Of a stretch of 64,000 nucleotides of DNA, positions 15,599 to 25,243 are shown in pieces; the stretch's first letter is position 1, and the number at the start of each line of letters is the position of its first letter. The notes beneath the pieces were generated by a model. That model was not told the origin of the DNA. It made no database searches and was given only the letters and a program-made list of their open reading frames with translations. Position numbers and translations under genes: made by a program. This stretch comes from JAWXTK01 sp044433645 (lineage in GTDB: Bacteria; Bacteroidota; Bacteroidia; Bacteroidales; Rikenellaceae), in the NCBI GenBank assembly GCA_044433645.1, contig JAWXTK010000004.1, forward strand, positions 35,035 through 99,034, given 5' to 3'.

Positions 15599-16408
15599 TT
15601 AGTCTTGTTTTTTTAGATTATAACTAATCTCTCTGATTTTTTGGCACCATTCTCTCGCTGTTCCACCTTCCTCAATTTGTTTGTAAGGGATAACTTCACC
15701 AAAATATATATTGAAATGTTGCCCCTTTTGTTTAAACATCTCGTCGGCTAGGTAAAGCATTTCAAGATTTGCCTTAATGCCAAATTTAGTTCTGAAGGAG
15801 TGGAGATTGTAAAAGAAATTAGATAACTTGCCTTCGCAAAAAACAGGCACTATATCTCGCTGAAATTCAACGGCATGCTTGATAAAACTAGGTTTCCATA
15901 CGGAGTCAGTAATTACGCCTTTGTTGCGCCTAGAGCACAGACCAGCAGGGAAAGTTAGCATGGGAAGCGAGGAACTCATGGCTGTTTTGTAGTCGTTGGC
16001 GTATTTTGTATTTTGTTTGCCGTGTTTGTTTATGGGAACAAATAGTGGCGCTACGGGCACTAAATTCATCAAAATATCATTTACAATAACCTTGACATCA
16101 GAGAATTTGTCGTTCAAAATCACTGCAAGCATAACGCCGTCAAGGCCTCCGAAAGGGTGATTTGATGCAAAAAGATATCTTTTACTGGTGTCTATTTCAT
16201 CTAGTCCATGAACCGTGTAAGTGATTTCTAGATTGTTGAGTGTAGCCCTAGCAAATTCCACGGGTGGTAGGTGGTGATTTTTCTCTAAAAAAGCATTGAG
16301 TTCTTTTTGGTGAACTATTCTTTTTAGGTAACTAGCTAAAATTTTAGCTGTGAAACGTGAAAGCTTAGGCGCTTTTTCTTTTAAAATTTTATCTAAATCT
16401 ATTTTCAT
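15599..16408 (-). CDS. glsA: GlsA-like lysophospholipid/glycerol acyltransferase
   Basis: The 269-residue protein belongs to the PlsC-like acyltransferases. The catalytic His and Asp are in ASNHPFGGLDGVML, with five rather than four residues between them, and the acceptor motif FVPINKHGK and the fourth block LTFPAGLCSRR are present. In Bacteroides the equivalent gene glsA adds the second, O-linked acyl chain to glycine lipids; here it lies upstream of the glsB-like gene. The ATG at 16408 is chosen; a TTG 24 bases earlier would start inside the -7 box. Confidence 0.75.
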   Translation of the reverse strand: MKIDLDKILKEKAPKLSRFTAKILASYLKRIVHQKELNAFLEKNHHLPPVEFARATLNNLEITYTVHGLDEIDTSKRYLFASNHPFGGLDGVMLAVILNDKFSDVKVIVNDILMNLVPVAPLFVPINKHGKQNTKYANDYKTAMSSSLPMLTFPAGLCSRRNKGVITDSVWKPSFIKHAVEFQRDIVPVFCEGKLSNFFYNLHSFRTKFGIKANLEMLYLADEMFKQKGQHFNIYFGEVIPYKQIEEGGTAREWCQKIREISYNLKKQD

Positions 16409-16429
16409 TTTCTTTGTGATTTGATAAAA

Positions 16430-16437
16430 CAAAAATA
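16430..16437 (-). promoter_or_regulatory. Probable -7 box of the glsA-glsB operon
   Basis: On the minus strand TATTTTTG matches TAnnTTTG 21 bases before the glsA ATG; the -33 is degenerate. A divergent promoter for rsmH must share the same gap of about 95 bases. Confidence 0.45.
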
Positions 16438-16503
16438 CAAAAAAAAGATGAAAATACAGTAAAATAAATTATCTTTACGCAAAAGAATTGACGATTTTAT
16501 AAA

Positions 16504-17406
16504 ATGAGCGAATACCACGTACCCGTAATGCTGAATCCATGCATGGAAATGCTTGATATCAAGAAAGATGGAATCTATGTTGACCTTACCTTTGGGGGAG
16601 GTGGACACTCGCGCGAGATACTGGAGCGTTTGGGCAAAAATGGTAGGCTTTATAGCTTTGATCAGGACAAGGACGCACAGGCGAATATCCCCGATGATGA
16701 GCGTTTAAATTTTGTGGAAAGTAACTTTAGATTCTTGCGTGCTGCCCTGCGTTTGCGTGGAGTGGACGAGGTGGACGGCATCTTAGCAGACCTTGGTGTG
16801 TCATCGCATCACTTTGATACTCAGGAGCGTGGCTTCTCGTTTAGGTTTAATGCGCCACTGGATATGAGAATGAATCAGAGGGGGACGCTAACGGCTGCTC
16901 ATGTGGTAAATACCTACGAAAAAGACACTTTGACCAAGATTTTTAAGGAGTGGGGCGAGTTGCAAACACCATTTAAAATATCAAATTGTATAGAGCGAGC
17001 TAGGGCGATAAAACCCCTAGAAACGATAGAAGATTTAATAGCTGCCGTAGCTGCGTGCACCCCCAAAAAAGATGAAAATAAATTTTTGTCTAAACTTTTT
17101 CAAGCCCTGCGTATAGAAGTTAATCACGAAATGGAAGCGCTGAAAATGGCTCTTGAGCAAAGTCTTAAAGTGTTAAAACCTGGGGGAAGGCTGGTGGTTA
17201 TGTCTTATCACTCGCTGGAGGATAGGCTGGTTAAGAATTTTATGAGAAACGGCAGTTTTGATGCGGCAGTTGAAAAAGATTTCTATGGTCGTTCACTCAC
17301 ACCCTTTGAGTTAATTACTCGCAAGGCCGTTGTGGCTGATGAAAAAGAATTAGTGGAAAATTCACGTTCAAGAAGTGCAAAACTTAGAGCAGCGCAAAAA
17401 AAATAG
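16504..17406 (+). CDS. rsmH: 16S rRNA m4C1402 methyltransferase RsmH (MraW)
   Basis: RsmH N4-methylates C1402 of 16S rRNA and is the usual first enzyme gene of the division and cell-wall cluster. The 300-residue protein starts YHVPVMLN, has the SAM-binding TFGGGGHSREIL, then DGILADLGVSSHHFD and RGFSFRFNAPLDMRMN, and ends with VMSYHSLEDRLVKNFM and RSRSAKLRAA. mraZ, normally just before it, is absent: the preceding gene is divergent glsA. Confidence 0.96.
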   Translation: MSEYHVPVMLNPCMEMLDIKKDGIYVDLTFGGGGHSREILERLGKNGRLYSFDQDKDAQANIPDDERLNFVESNFRFLRAALRLRGVDEVDGILADLGVSSHHFDTQERGFSFRFNAPLDMRMNQRGTLTAAHVVNTYEKDTLTKIFKEWGELQTPFKISNCIERARAIKPLETIEDLIAAVAACTPKKDENKFLSKLFQALRIEVNHEMEALKMALEQSLKVLKPGGRLVVMSYHSLEDRLVKNFMRNGSFDAAVEKDFYGRSLTPFELITRKAVVADEKELVENSRSRSAKLRAAQKK

Positions 17407-17418
17407 GAGTACCTTTTT

Positions 17419-17799
17419 ATGTTAGATGAGCAAAATTTTGAAGATTTAGAAACGCAAGCCCCTACGCCAGAGCCTAAAAAAAGATCAAAAACACTTTCGG
17501 CAATGTCTTCGGTGGTGACAGGAAATATCCTTTTAGATTTAAAGGATATGGGCGTTTTGCGCCATTTAATCAAGGTTATAATTGTCATAATGCTCTATAT
17601 GTCAAATGGTTATAGTATGTATAATCGTTATCGTGAAGAAAATGCATTAAAGCGAGAGATTAAAGAATTAAGAGCTAAGTCGGTGACTATTTCATCGCAG
17701 GTGATGAATGCAACGCGCCAGAGTGAAATTTTGCGCGAACTTAAACTCCGTGGCTTAGATATATGCTCGTCAACTACACCTCATAAAGTTTTAGAATAA
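17419..17799 (+). CDS. ftsL: FtsL-like cell division protein
   Basis: The 126-residue protein has a charged N-terminal tail of about 50 residues, one membrane helix (HLIKVIIVIMLYMSNGYS) and a coiled-coil periplasmic part (NRYREENALKREIKELRAKSVTISSQVM). This topology and the place between rsmH and ftsI identify it as the Bacteroidota FtsL equivalent, which bridges FtsQ/FtsB to FtsI/FtsW at the septum. Sequence identity in this family is low, so the call depends on context. Confidence 0.85.
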   Translation: MLDEQNFEDLETQAPTPEPKKRSKTLSAMSSVVTGNILLDLKDMGVLRHLIKVIIVIMLYMSNGYSMYNRYREENALKREIKELRAKSVTISSQVMNATRQSEILRELKLRGLDICSSTTPHKVLE

Positions 17800-17800
17800 G

Positions 17801-19942
17801 ATGAGCGAGAAGGATACATATCAGATTTGTAAGTCGAGAGTAAGTGTGCTGTATGCCATATTTATCTTCCTGGGGCTTGTTGTTGTGGGCAAGATTTTGT
17901 GGTTGCAAATGGGTCCTGGTAGCGAAAAATTAAAGCTAAGAGCAATAGAAATTTCTTATGATAGAGTTGATATTGAGGCTAATAGAGGTGATATTTTGGC
18001 TCATGACGGGAGGGTGTTGGCTACCTCGCTTCCTACTTTTGAGATACGTATGGACTTTGCGGCAGGTGGCTTGAGTGACAAACTGTTTGAGGATAATGTG
18101 GACTCCTTGGCTTATTATTTAGCTAATTTTTTTAAGGATAAAAATAAAGTTGCGTATAAGAAATTATTGAAATCAGCGCGCGAAAATCGCAAACGTTATC
18201 AGCTTATATCGCCACGTAGGGTTGATTATTTGGAACTTCATGAGATACAAAAATTTCCTCTCTTTAGACTTGGTGCTAACAAGGGTGGATTTATATCTAA
18301 TCAAGTAAATGTTAGGCGCCTGCCTCATGGGTCATTGGCAAAAAGAACCATAGGTCAGGTAAACAAAGGTGGCTCAAAATGGGGTATAGAGGGCGCTTTT
18401 GATGAGCACTTAAGAGGTATTAAGGGCAATTATTTGATGCAGAAAATCTCAGGGAATTTTAAAGTCCCCGTTGATGATGAAAATAATATAGAGCCTGAGG
18501 ATGGTTTGGATGTTCTTACGACCATAGATATTGATGTGCAGGACGTGGCTGAGCAGGCCTTAAAAACTCAGCTTGAGCGTGGAAATGCTCAGTGGGGAAC
18601 GGTGGTATTAATGGAGGTGGCTACTGGTGAAGTGCGTGCCATATCTAATATAACACGCAGTGCACCAGGAGTTTATGAAGATGATAATGACTATGCTATT
18701 GGCATGAGTCTAGAGCCGGGCTCTACATTTAAACTTGCAACTCTAATGGCTCTGCTAGATGACGGAGGCATGAAATTAACTGATGAAATTGACACTCACG
18801 GGGGTAAGGCTGTGGTTAGAGGCAAAAGCATAGAGGATGATCATAAGGAGGGGATACTAACTTTAAAACAAGTATTTGAACTTTCCTCAAATATAGGATT
18901 TGCAAAGTGTATTGATAGTATTTACCACAAAGATCCTAATAGATTTGTGGATTACATAGCTAGCCTAGGCATGGGTGATAAGCTAGGGATGCAGATAGCA
19001 GGCGAGGTGAAGCCCCAACTAAAACGCAAGGGAGAAAAGTGGTGGGACGGTTATTCGCTAACGCTGATGTCTTACGGCTATGCACTTAGGTTGACGCCTA
19101 TGCATACTCTGGCGCTTTACAATGCTATTGCAAATAATGGGACTATGGTTAGGCCTATGTTGGTTAAAGAGCTTAGGCGTTATGGCGAAACGGTAGAAAC
19201 ATTTGATACTGAGATAATTAACGAGAAAATATGCTCAACAAAAACATTAAAAAGTGTGAGGGAGGCCTTGCAGGGTGTGGTGGACAGTGGAACAGCGCAG
19301 CGAGCACTTAAAAATCCTTATTACACGGTGGCAGCCAAGACAGGTACGGCTCAGATAGCACTTGATAATGGAGGATATAGAGATGAGTATGGTGGTATGA
19401 ATTATTTGGCTACTTTGGTGGGCTACTTCCCGGCAGATAATCCCAAATATAGTTGTATAGTTGCAATAAAAACTTACTATGGGCGTGGTTCGTGGAACAC
19501 AATTTATGGCGCATCGTTGTCTGCACCCGTGTTTAGGGCAATAGCTGATCAGGTGTATGCATCAAATGTGAGTTGGCAGAAAAATGTTGAAAATACGATA
19601 GATAGTGTGGTTTATGATGCTCCGGTGATTAAAGCTGGTAGCGCTGATCAGATGATAACTGTGGCCAAGAAACTAAAACTTGATTATAATAAAAAACAAA
19701 ATAAGACTCAGTGGGCAACCTCTAAACTAGACAGCACAGGGGTGAATGTGATTAAGGATTTGACTATAAAGGAAAATTTAGTGCCTTATGTGGTTGGTAT
19801 GGGTCTTAAAGATGCTTTGTATATACTTGAAGATAAGGGTTTTAAGGTTAGTTATTCGGGTCGGGGGCGAGTAGTTTATCAGTCGCTGCGCCAGGGTACG
19901 CTATATAATAAAGGCTCAAATATTATTTTACGCTTAAATTAG
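17801..19942 (+). CDS. ftsI: Division transpeptidase FtsI (PBP3) with a PASTA domain
   Basis: A class B penicillin-binding protein that cross-links septal peptidoglycan. The membrane anchor is at residues 15-36, the dimerisation domain follows with RGDILAHDGRVLA, and the transpeptidase has catalytic Ser308 in STFK, SSN at 362-364 and KTG at 513-515. A single PASTA domain closes the protein (LVPYVVGMGLKDALYILEDKGF). It begins one base after ftsL. At 713 residues it has the length of the Bacteroidota Spo VD/FtsI type. Confidence 0.95.
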   Translation: MSEKDTYQICKSRVSVLYAIFIFLGLVVVGKILWLQMGPGSEKLKLRAIEISYDRVDIEANRGDILAHDGRVLATSLPTFEIRMDFAAGGLSDKLFEDNVDSLAYYLANFFKDKNKVAYKKLLKSARENRKRYQLISPRRVDYLELHEIQKFPLFRLGANKGGFISNQVNVRRLPHGSLAKRTIGQVNKGGSKWGIEGAFDEHLRGIKGNYLMQKISGNFKVPVDDENNIEPEDGLDVLTTIDIDVQDVAEQALKTQLERGNAQWGTVVLMEVATGEVRAISNITRSAPGVYEDDNDYAIGMSLEPGSTFKLATLMALLDDGGMKLTDEIDTHGGKAVVRGKSIEDDHKEGILTLKQVFELSSNIGFAKCIDSIYHKDPNRFVDYIASLGMGDKLGMQIAGEVKPQLKRKGEKWWDGYSLTLMSYGYALRLTPMHTLALYNAIANNGTMVRPMLVKELRRYGETVETFDTEIINEKICSTKTLKSVREALQGVVDSGTAQRALKNPYYTVAAKTGTAQIALDNGGYRDEYGGMNYLATLVGYFPADNPKYSCIVAIKTYYGRGSWNTIYGASLSAPVFRAIADQVYASNVSWQKNVENTIDSVVYDAPVIKAGSADQMITVAKKLKLDYNKKQNKTQWATSKLDSTGVNVIKDLTIKENLVPYVVGMGLKDALYILEDKGFKVSYSGRGRVVYQSLRQGTLYNKGSNIILRLN

Positions 19943-19949
19943 ATAGAAT

Positions 19950-21401
19950 ATGAAAAATATAGTGCAATTACTTGAAAATGTGAAAGTTGACTCTATTACT
20001 GGAGCGTATAAAGGTGATATACAAAAGTTGACTTTCGACTCGCGAGATGTTGAAAAAGGATCTATGTTTTTTGCAGTTTCGGGAAATTCTCAGGACGGTC
20101 ACCAATATATAACTAAGGCAGTAGAGTCTGGAGCTGTGGCTGTGGTGTGCGAACATTTGCCTGAGTCTTTGAGCGAGGATGTGTGCTATATCAAGGTTGA
20201 AAACACCGAGCAAACTTTGGGCCACTTAGCCTCAGTATTTTATGATAAACCTAGCGAAAAACTCACTCTAGTGGGGGTTACGGGCACTAATGGCAAGACT
20301 ACAACAGCTACACTTTTATATGAATTATACAAAAAATTAGGCTATAAAGTAGGTTTAATTTCAACTGTTATTTATTGTATAGACGACAAAAAAATAGATT
20401 CTACACATACCACTCCAGATGCTATTAGGCTTAATAAAATGTTGGCTGATATGGTAGCGCAGGGCTGTGATTATTGCTTTATGGAGGTTAGTTCGCACAG
20501 TATAGTTCAGCGCAGAATAGGCTCGCTAAAATTTGCTGGGGGCGTATTTAGTAATATAACGCACGACCATTTGGACTATCATAAAACCTTTGCAGAGTAT
20601 ATTAAGGCCAAGAAAATGTTTTTTGACTTGTTGCCTAAAGATGCCTTTGCACTTACTAATATTGACGATAGAAATGGCGAAGTCATGGTGCAAAACACCA
20701 AGGCTAGGGTTAAGACTTATTCGCTCAAATCACTGAGTGATTATAATTGTAAGATTTTGGAGATGCACTTTAGTGGTATGCTGCTAAAAATGGATAATAA
20801 AGAACTGTGGGTCAGGTTTTTAGGTAGATTTAATGCCTATAACCTTTTGTCGGTTTATGGGGTGGCGATGCTACTTGGAGCAGATTGTGACGAGGTCTTG
20901 CAGGCTTTGACTTCACTGGGTTCTGTGCGTGGTAGGTTTGAGTATATCACATCTAAGAGTGGACTTACGGCAATCGTGGATTATGCTCATACGCCCGATG
21001 CTCTAAAAAATGTGATAGATACGATAAATGAGATTCGTAGCGTGGGTCAAAAACTCTATGTTGTTGTGGGTTGTGGTGGTAATCGTGATGCCACAAAACG
21101 CCCAATTATGGGGGCTATGGCAGCATCTATGAGTGATTTAGCGATACTAACTTCAGATAACCCTAGGTTTGAGAATCCCGACGATATCTTGGCTCAGATG
21201 AGAGAGGGCGTGGATAAAAAATATAAACATTTGGTTATAACAGATAGGCGCGAGGCTATTAAAACTGCACTTATAATGGCAGATAAGACTGATATAGTGT
21301 TAGTTGCAGGCAAGGGACATGAGCCTTATCAAGATGTGCAGGGTGTGAAACATCACTTTGACGATAAAGAAGAAATAGAAAAAATATTTGATAATTTATA
21401 A
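19950..21401 (+). CDS. murE: UDP-MurNAc-L-Ala-D-Glu : meso-diaminopimelate ligase MurE
   Basis: MurE adds the third residue of the peptidoglycan stem peptide. The 483-residue Mur ligase has the ATP loop VTGTNGKTTT (residues 110-119), the VSSHS motif, YHKTFAEYIKAKKMFF, and SGLTAIVDYAHTPDALKN. The specificity motif DNPR in TSDNPRFENPDDI marks the enzyme as using meso-diaminopimelate, not lysine. It lies seven bases after ftsI and 12 before mraY. Confidence 0.96.
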   Translation: MKNIVQLLENVKVDSITGAYKGDIQKLTFDSRDVEKGSMFFAVSGNSQDGHQYITKAVESGAVAVVCEHLPESLSEDVCYIKVENTEQTLGHLASVFYDKPSEKLTLVGVTGTNGKTTTATLLYELYKKLGYKVGLISTVIYCIDDKKIDSTHTTPDAIRLNKMLADMVAQGCDYCFMEVSSHSIVQRRIGSLKFAGGVFSNITHDHLDYHKTFAEYIKAKKMFFDLLPKDAFALTNIDDRNGEVMVQNTKARVKTYSLKSLSDYNCKILEMHFSGMLLKMDNKELWVRFLGRFNAYNLLSVYGVAMLLGADCDEVLQALTSLGSVRGRFEYITSKSGLTAIVDYAHTPDALKNVIDTINEIRSVGQKLYVVVGCGGNRDATKRPIMGAMAASMSDLAILTSDNPRFENPDDILAQMREGVDKKYKHLVITDRREAIKTALIMADKTDIVLVAGKGHEPYQDVQGVKHHFDDKEEIEKIFDNL

Positions 21402-21413
21402 AATTAGATAGAT

Positions 21414-22619
21414 ATGTTGTATCATTTATTACAATTTTTGGACAAAACCTTTGACTTGCCAGGTGCTGGTATGTTTCAATATTTGTCTTTTAGGGCTGCT
21501 ATGGCTGTGATTTTTGCGCTTTTGCTGGGTGCAATTTTTGGCCATAAGGTGATACGTATCCTGCAACGTAGACAAATAGGCGAGGAAATCAGAAACCTAG
21601 GCCTTGAAGGGCAGATGCAGAAAAAAGGTACGCCAACTATGGGGGGAATAATTATTCTTATCTCTATCCTGCTGCCTATAATTCTGTTGGGTGATTTGAC
21701 TAATATCTATGTTATTTTGATGATAATTTCAACTATTTGGTTGGGGATTATTGGATTTTTGGACGATTATATCAAGGTTTTTCGCAAGAAAAAAGAAGGG
21801 CTTAGTGGTCGTCTTAAAGTAGTTGGACAAGTTGGACTAGGTGTGATTGTTGGTACTGTAATGTGTTTTAATCAAGATATTGTGGTTCGCGAGAGTGTTA
21901 GTAAAGATGTTGATACAGAGCAGGTTGCAGTAATTCATCAAACTACACAGACTACTATACCTTTTGTTAAGGACAATGAATTTGATTATAAATGGTTGGT
22001 GCCAGGCGAAGGCGAAGTTGCAGATATTTTGACTTGGATAATTTATATCGCAGTTGCAATTTTTATTATTACGGCCCTGTCAAATAGTGCTAATTTAACA
22101 GATGGTCTCGATGGTCTGGCCACGGGAATTTCGGCTTTGATAATGGTGGTGCTGGGGGTTCTGGCCTACCTTTCGGGGCACGTGGTTTATGCTGAGTATC
22201 TTAATATTATGTATATCCCTAATAGTGGGGAATTGGTGGTTTATGCTGCTGCTATGGTTGGGGCATTACTAGGATTTTTGTGGTATAATTGTTATCCAGC
22301 ACAAATATTTATGGGAGATACGGGCTCGCTTGCCATTGGTGGTGCGATAGGAGTTTTTGCCCTGCTTATTCGCAAGGAGTTGCTTTTGCCTTTGCTTTGT
22401 GGAGTGTTTTTAATAGAAAGTTTTTCGGTAATTATTCAAGTAAGTTACTTTAAATATACAAAAAAACGCTATGGCCAGGGGCGTAGAGTCTTTTTGATGA
22501 CACCTATTCATCATCATTATCAGAAGAAGGAATATCCTGAGAGTAAGATAGTTATGAGGTTTTGGATTATTCAGCTCCTTTTGGCTGCAATTACTTTGGT
22601 AACACTTAAAATTAGGTAG
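21414..22619 (+). CDS. mraY: Phospho-MurNAc-pentapeptide transferase MraY
   Basis: MraY makes lipid I by moving phospho-MurNAc-pentapeptide to undecaprenyl phosphate in the inner membrane. The 401-residue protein has about ten membrane helices with the conserved GTPTMGG, IGFLDDYIKVFRKK, NLTDGLDGLATG, GDTGSLAIGG and PIHHHYQKK (the HHH motif). An insert of about 70 residues between helices holds a soluble segment (VVRESVSKDVDTEQVAV), as in other Bacteroidota MraY. Confidence 0.96.
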   Translation: MLYHLLQFLDKTFDLPGAGMFQYLSFRAAMAVIFALLLGAIFGHKVIRILQRRQIGEEIRNLGLEGQMQKKGTPTMGGIIILISILLPIILLGDLTNIYVILMIISTIWLGIIGFLDDYIKVFRKKKEGLSGRLKVVGQVGLGVIVGTVMCFNQDIVVRESVSKDVDTEQVAVIHQTTQTTIPFVKDNEFDYKWLVPGEGEVADILTWIIYIAVAIFIITALSNSANLTDGLDGLATGISALIMVVLGVLAYLSGHVVYAEYLNIMYIPNSGELVVYAAAMVGALLGFLWYNCYPAQIFMGDTGSLAIGGAIGVFALLIRKELLLPLLCGVFLIESFSVIIQVSYFKYTKKRYGQGRRVFLMTPIHHHYQKKEYPESKIVMRFWIIQLLLAAITLVTLKIR

Positions 22620-22620
22620 T

Positions 22621-23976
22621 ATGAGATTAGTTATTTTAGGAGGAGGCGAGAGTGGATTTGGCTCAGCTGTGCTAGCTAAGGTGCTTGGCATGGAAGTTTT
22701 TTTGTCGGACAAAGGCAAAATATCTCAGAAATATATCAAAAAATTAGACTCCTGGGATGTTGATTATGAAATGGGTCAACACTCTGAAGATAAGATACTT
22801 AATGCTGATTTAGTAGTTAAAAGTCCTGGTATTCCTGACTCTGCTCCTTTGATTAAACAACTTAAAGAGCGTGGGGTGAAAGTAATCTCTGAGATAGAAT
22901 TTGCAGGCGCTTATGCTAAGGGAAAAAATATTTGCATCACAGGGAGTAATGGCAAAACAACGACTACGACGCTGATATATGAAATTCTAAAGCGCGCAGG
23001 TGTTAAGGTTGCGCTTACTGGAAATATTGGAGAAAGTTATGCTTATAGTGTTGCTATGCAGTATTCTTCTAAGGCCGAGTTTGATTATTTTGTTATAGAA
23101 CTTAGTAGTTTTCAGCTCGACGGTATGTATGATTTTAGGGCTGATGTTGCAGTATTGATGAATATTACGCCCGATCACCTTGATAGATACGATTATAAAA
23201 TGCAAAATTATGTGGATAGTAAATTTCGCATAACGCAAAATCAAGTAGAGAGCGATAGTTTTATTTTCTGCAATGACGATGAGATTATACGCGCTGAGCT
23301 TAATAAATATTATAAGGGACAGAGAATTTTGCCCTTTTCTAAGCTAAATCGTGGAGGACAAGGAGCTTGTCTTAGAGATGAGTTTATGTCGGTTTGCGTG
23401 GGAATAGATGCTTTTGATATGCTAGCAAATCAGCTGAGTATTAAGGGTTTACATAACGCCTATAATGCTATGGCAGCTTCTTTGGCTACACTCAGTGTAG
23501 GGGTTGATTCTCAGGTGATAATTGACACTTTAAAAGACTTTGCTGGTGTTGAGCATAGGCTTGAGAAAGTGTGCGAACACGAGGGCGTGGAGTTTATCAA
23601 TGACTCAAAAGCCACGAATGTTGACTCTGTATGGTATGCATTAGAGAGCATGACTAAACCAGTTATTTGGATAGCTGGTGGCACAGACAAAGGTAATGAA
23701 TATGATAGATTAAAGGATTTTGCCCGAGAAAAAGTCAAGGCGCTAGTGTGTATGGGGCTTGATAATGAAAAATTAAAGAGAGAATTTGCAGATTGTAAAT
23801 TTGTAATATATGATACAGATTCTATGACTAAGGCTTTTGAAAAATCTGTTGAAGTTGCAGAATCTGGAGATGTGGTTTTGCTTTCGCCTGCGTGTGCAAG
23901 CTTTGATTTATTCAATAATTATGAGCATAGAGGCGAGTTATTTAAGGCTGAGGTCATGAAATTTACAAAAAAATAG
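22621..23976 (+). CDS. murD: UDP-MurNAc-L-Ala : D-Glu ligase MurD
   Basis: MurD adds D-glutamate to UDP-MurNAc-L-alanine. The 451-residue protein starts with the Rossmann-like MRLVILGGGESGFGSAVLA, has the ATP loop ITGSNGKTTTTTLIYEIL, the VIELSSFQLD strand, MNITPDHLDRY, and FINDSKATNVDSVWYAL near the C-terminal domain. It starts one base after mraY ends, inside a tightly packed operon. Confidence 0.96.
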   Translation: MRLVILGGGESGFGSAVLAKVLGMEVFLSDKGKISQKYIKKLDSWDVDYEMGQHSEDKILNADLVVKSPGIPDSAPLIKQLKERGVKVISEIEFAGAYAKGKNICITGSNGKTTTTTLIYEILKRAGVKVALTGNIGESYAYSVAMQYSSKAEFDYFVIELSSFQLDGMYDFRADVAVLMNITPDHLDRYDYKMQNYVDSKFRITQNQVESDSFIFCNDDEIIRAELNKYYKGQRILPFSKLNRGGQGACLRDEFMSVCVGIDAFDMLANQLSIKGLHNAYNAMAASLATLSVGVDSQVIIDTLKDFAGVEHRLEKVCEHEGVEFINDSKATNVDSVWYALESMTKPVIWIAGGTDKGNEYDRLKDFAREKVKALVCMGLDNEKLKREFADCKFVIYDTDSMTKAFEKSVEVAESGDVVLLSPACASFDLFNNYEHRGELFKAEVMKFTKK

Positions 23977-23983
23977 ACTAGCT

Positions 23984-25243
23984 ATGCAGGAAAATAAACC
24001 AAGTATATCAAGAACCCTTGTCAAGGGAATGTTTAAGGCCGACAAGGCGCTATGGATTATAGTTGCTATGTTGGCTGTGATTTCTTTGCTTGTGATTTAC
24101 TCTTCCACGGCTTCTATGGCTTATCGTAAGGCAGGGGGCGACACGAGTCATTATTTGTTCAAACAATTTGTTTCTATGTTAATTGGACTGGGCACTATTG
24201 CTGTGGTTCAGCTGTTTAAGGTTGAGTTTTATAAAAGGATTTCTGTGGCTGTTTTTTGGGGTTGTATTATTCTTCAGATTTTAACCTATGTGACTGGTGT
24301 TGAGCTTAATGGAGCTAGGCGTTGGTACGAGATTCCAGGCCTCGGGTTGACTATCCAAACGTCTGATTTTCTGAGGATAGGCCTTGTTATGATGCTAGCG
24401 AGTGTACTAGGTGCTAGGGGTGAAAAGATCAAGGATACTAGGTTGATTCCTTGGCTTAAACAGTCTATATCTAAGCGTTTAAAACTTACAAATTATGATA
24501 TTTTTACGGCCAACACTTTGCCTTTGTTGTGGGGTATAGTTGTGGCTTGCGCACTTATTTTGTTCACCAACTTTTCGACTTCTGCTATAACTTTTATCAC
24601 TAGTTTTCTGATTTTGGTAGTTGCTGGCTTTAAATCTAGCGAGCTCACAAAGCTGTTTTTACTCGTTTTTGCAGCAGCAGTATTGGCTGTTTCGGCGATG
24701 GGAGTTTTGGGCTTAGGACGTTCCAGTACGGTCACAAGTCGTATCAAAACATTTGTTGGAGCAAATGAGTCTAATCATGAGGATCAGGTTAAAGACTTTC
24801 AGGCTGAGCAGGCTAGAATAGCAGTTGCATCGGGTGGAATTATAGGTAAAGGGCCTGGAAATAGCACTCAGAGGGCTAATTTACCTCACTCTTATTCTGA
24901 TTATGCTTTTGCGTTTATAGTCGAGGAGTATGGGGTTGCCGGGGCGCTTATTGTCGTTATTTTGTATATTTGGTTGTTTTCGCGTGCTATGGTAATAGCT
25001 CGGGCGTGTACAGATAGTTATTCGCGTTTGTTGGTTTTGGGGCTTGCACTTATGATAGTTGTGCAGGCATTTTTCAACATTTTGGTTTCTGTGGATATTT
25101 TCCCGGTTACGGGTCAACCTTTGCCACTTATTAGTTTAGGGGGTTCGTCCATGATTTCGTCGTCACTAGCGCTCGGGATGATATTTGCAGTGAGTCGCCA
25201 AATTAATATTATAAAAGAAAGAGATGAAAAAAATAATTCTTAG
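23984..25243 (+). CDS. ftsW: Septal peptidoglycan polymerase FtsW (SEDS family)
   Basis: FtsW is the lipid II polymerase that works with FtsI. The 419-residue protein has about ten membrane helices with the SEDS motifs NGARRWYEIPGLGLTIQTSDFLRI, the loop GIIGKGPGNSTQRANLPHSYSDYAFAFIVEEYG, and FPVTGQPLPLISLGGSSMI near the end. The place between murD and murG identifies it as FtsW rather than RodA. It overlaps murG by 20 bases. Confidence 0.95.
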   Translation: MQENKPSISRTLVKGMFKADKALWIIVAMLAVISLLVIYSSTASMAYRKAGGDTSHYLFKQFVSMLIGLGTIAVVQLFKVEFYKRISVAVFWGCIILQILTYVTGVELNGARRWYEIPGLGLTIQTSDFLRIGLVMMLASVLGARGEKIKDTRLIPWLKQSISKRLKLTNYDIFTANTLPLLWGIVVACALILFTNFSTSAITFITSFLILVVAGFKSSELTKLFLLVFAAAVLAVSAMGVLGLGRSSTVTSRIKTFVGANESNHEDQVKDFQAEQARIAVASGGIIGKGPGNSTQRANLPHSYSDYAFAFIVEEYGVAGALIVVILYIWLFSRAMVIARACTDSYSRLLVLGLALMIVVQAFFNILVSVDIFPVTGQPLPLISLGGSSMISSSLALGMIFAVSRQINIIKERDEKNNS

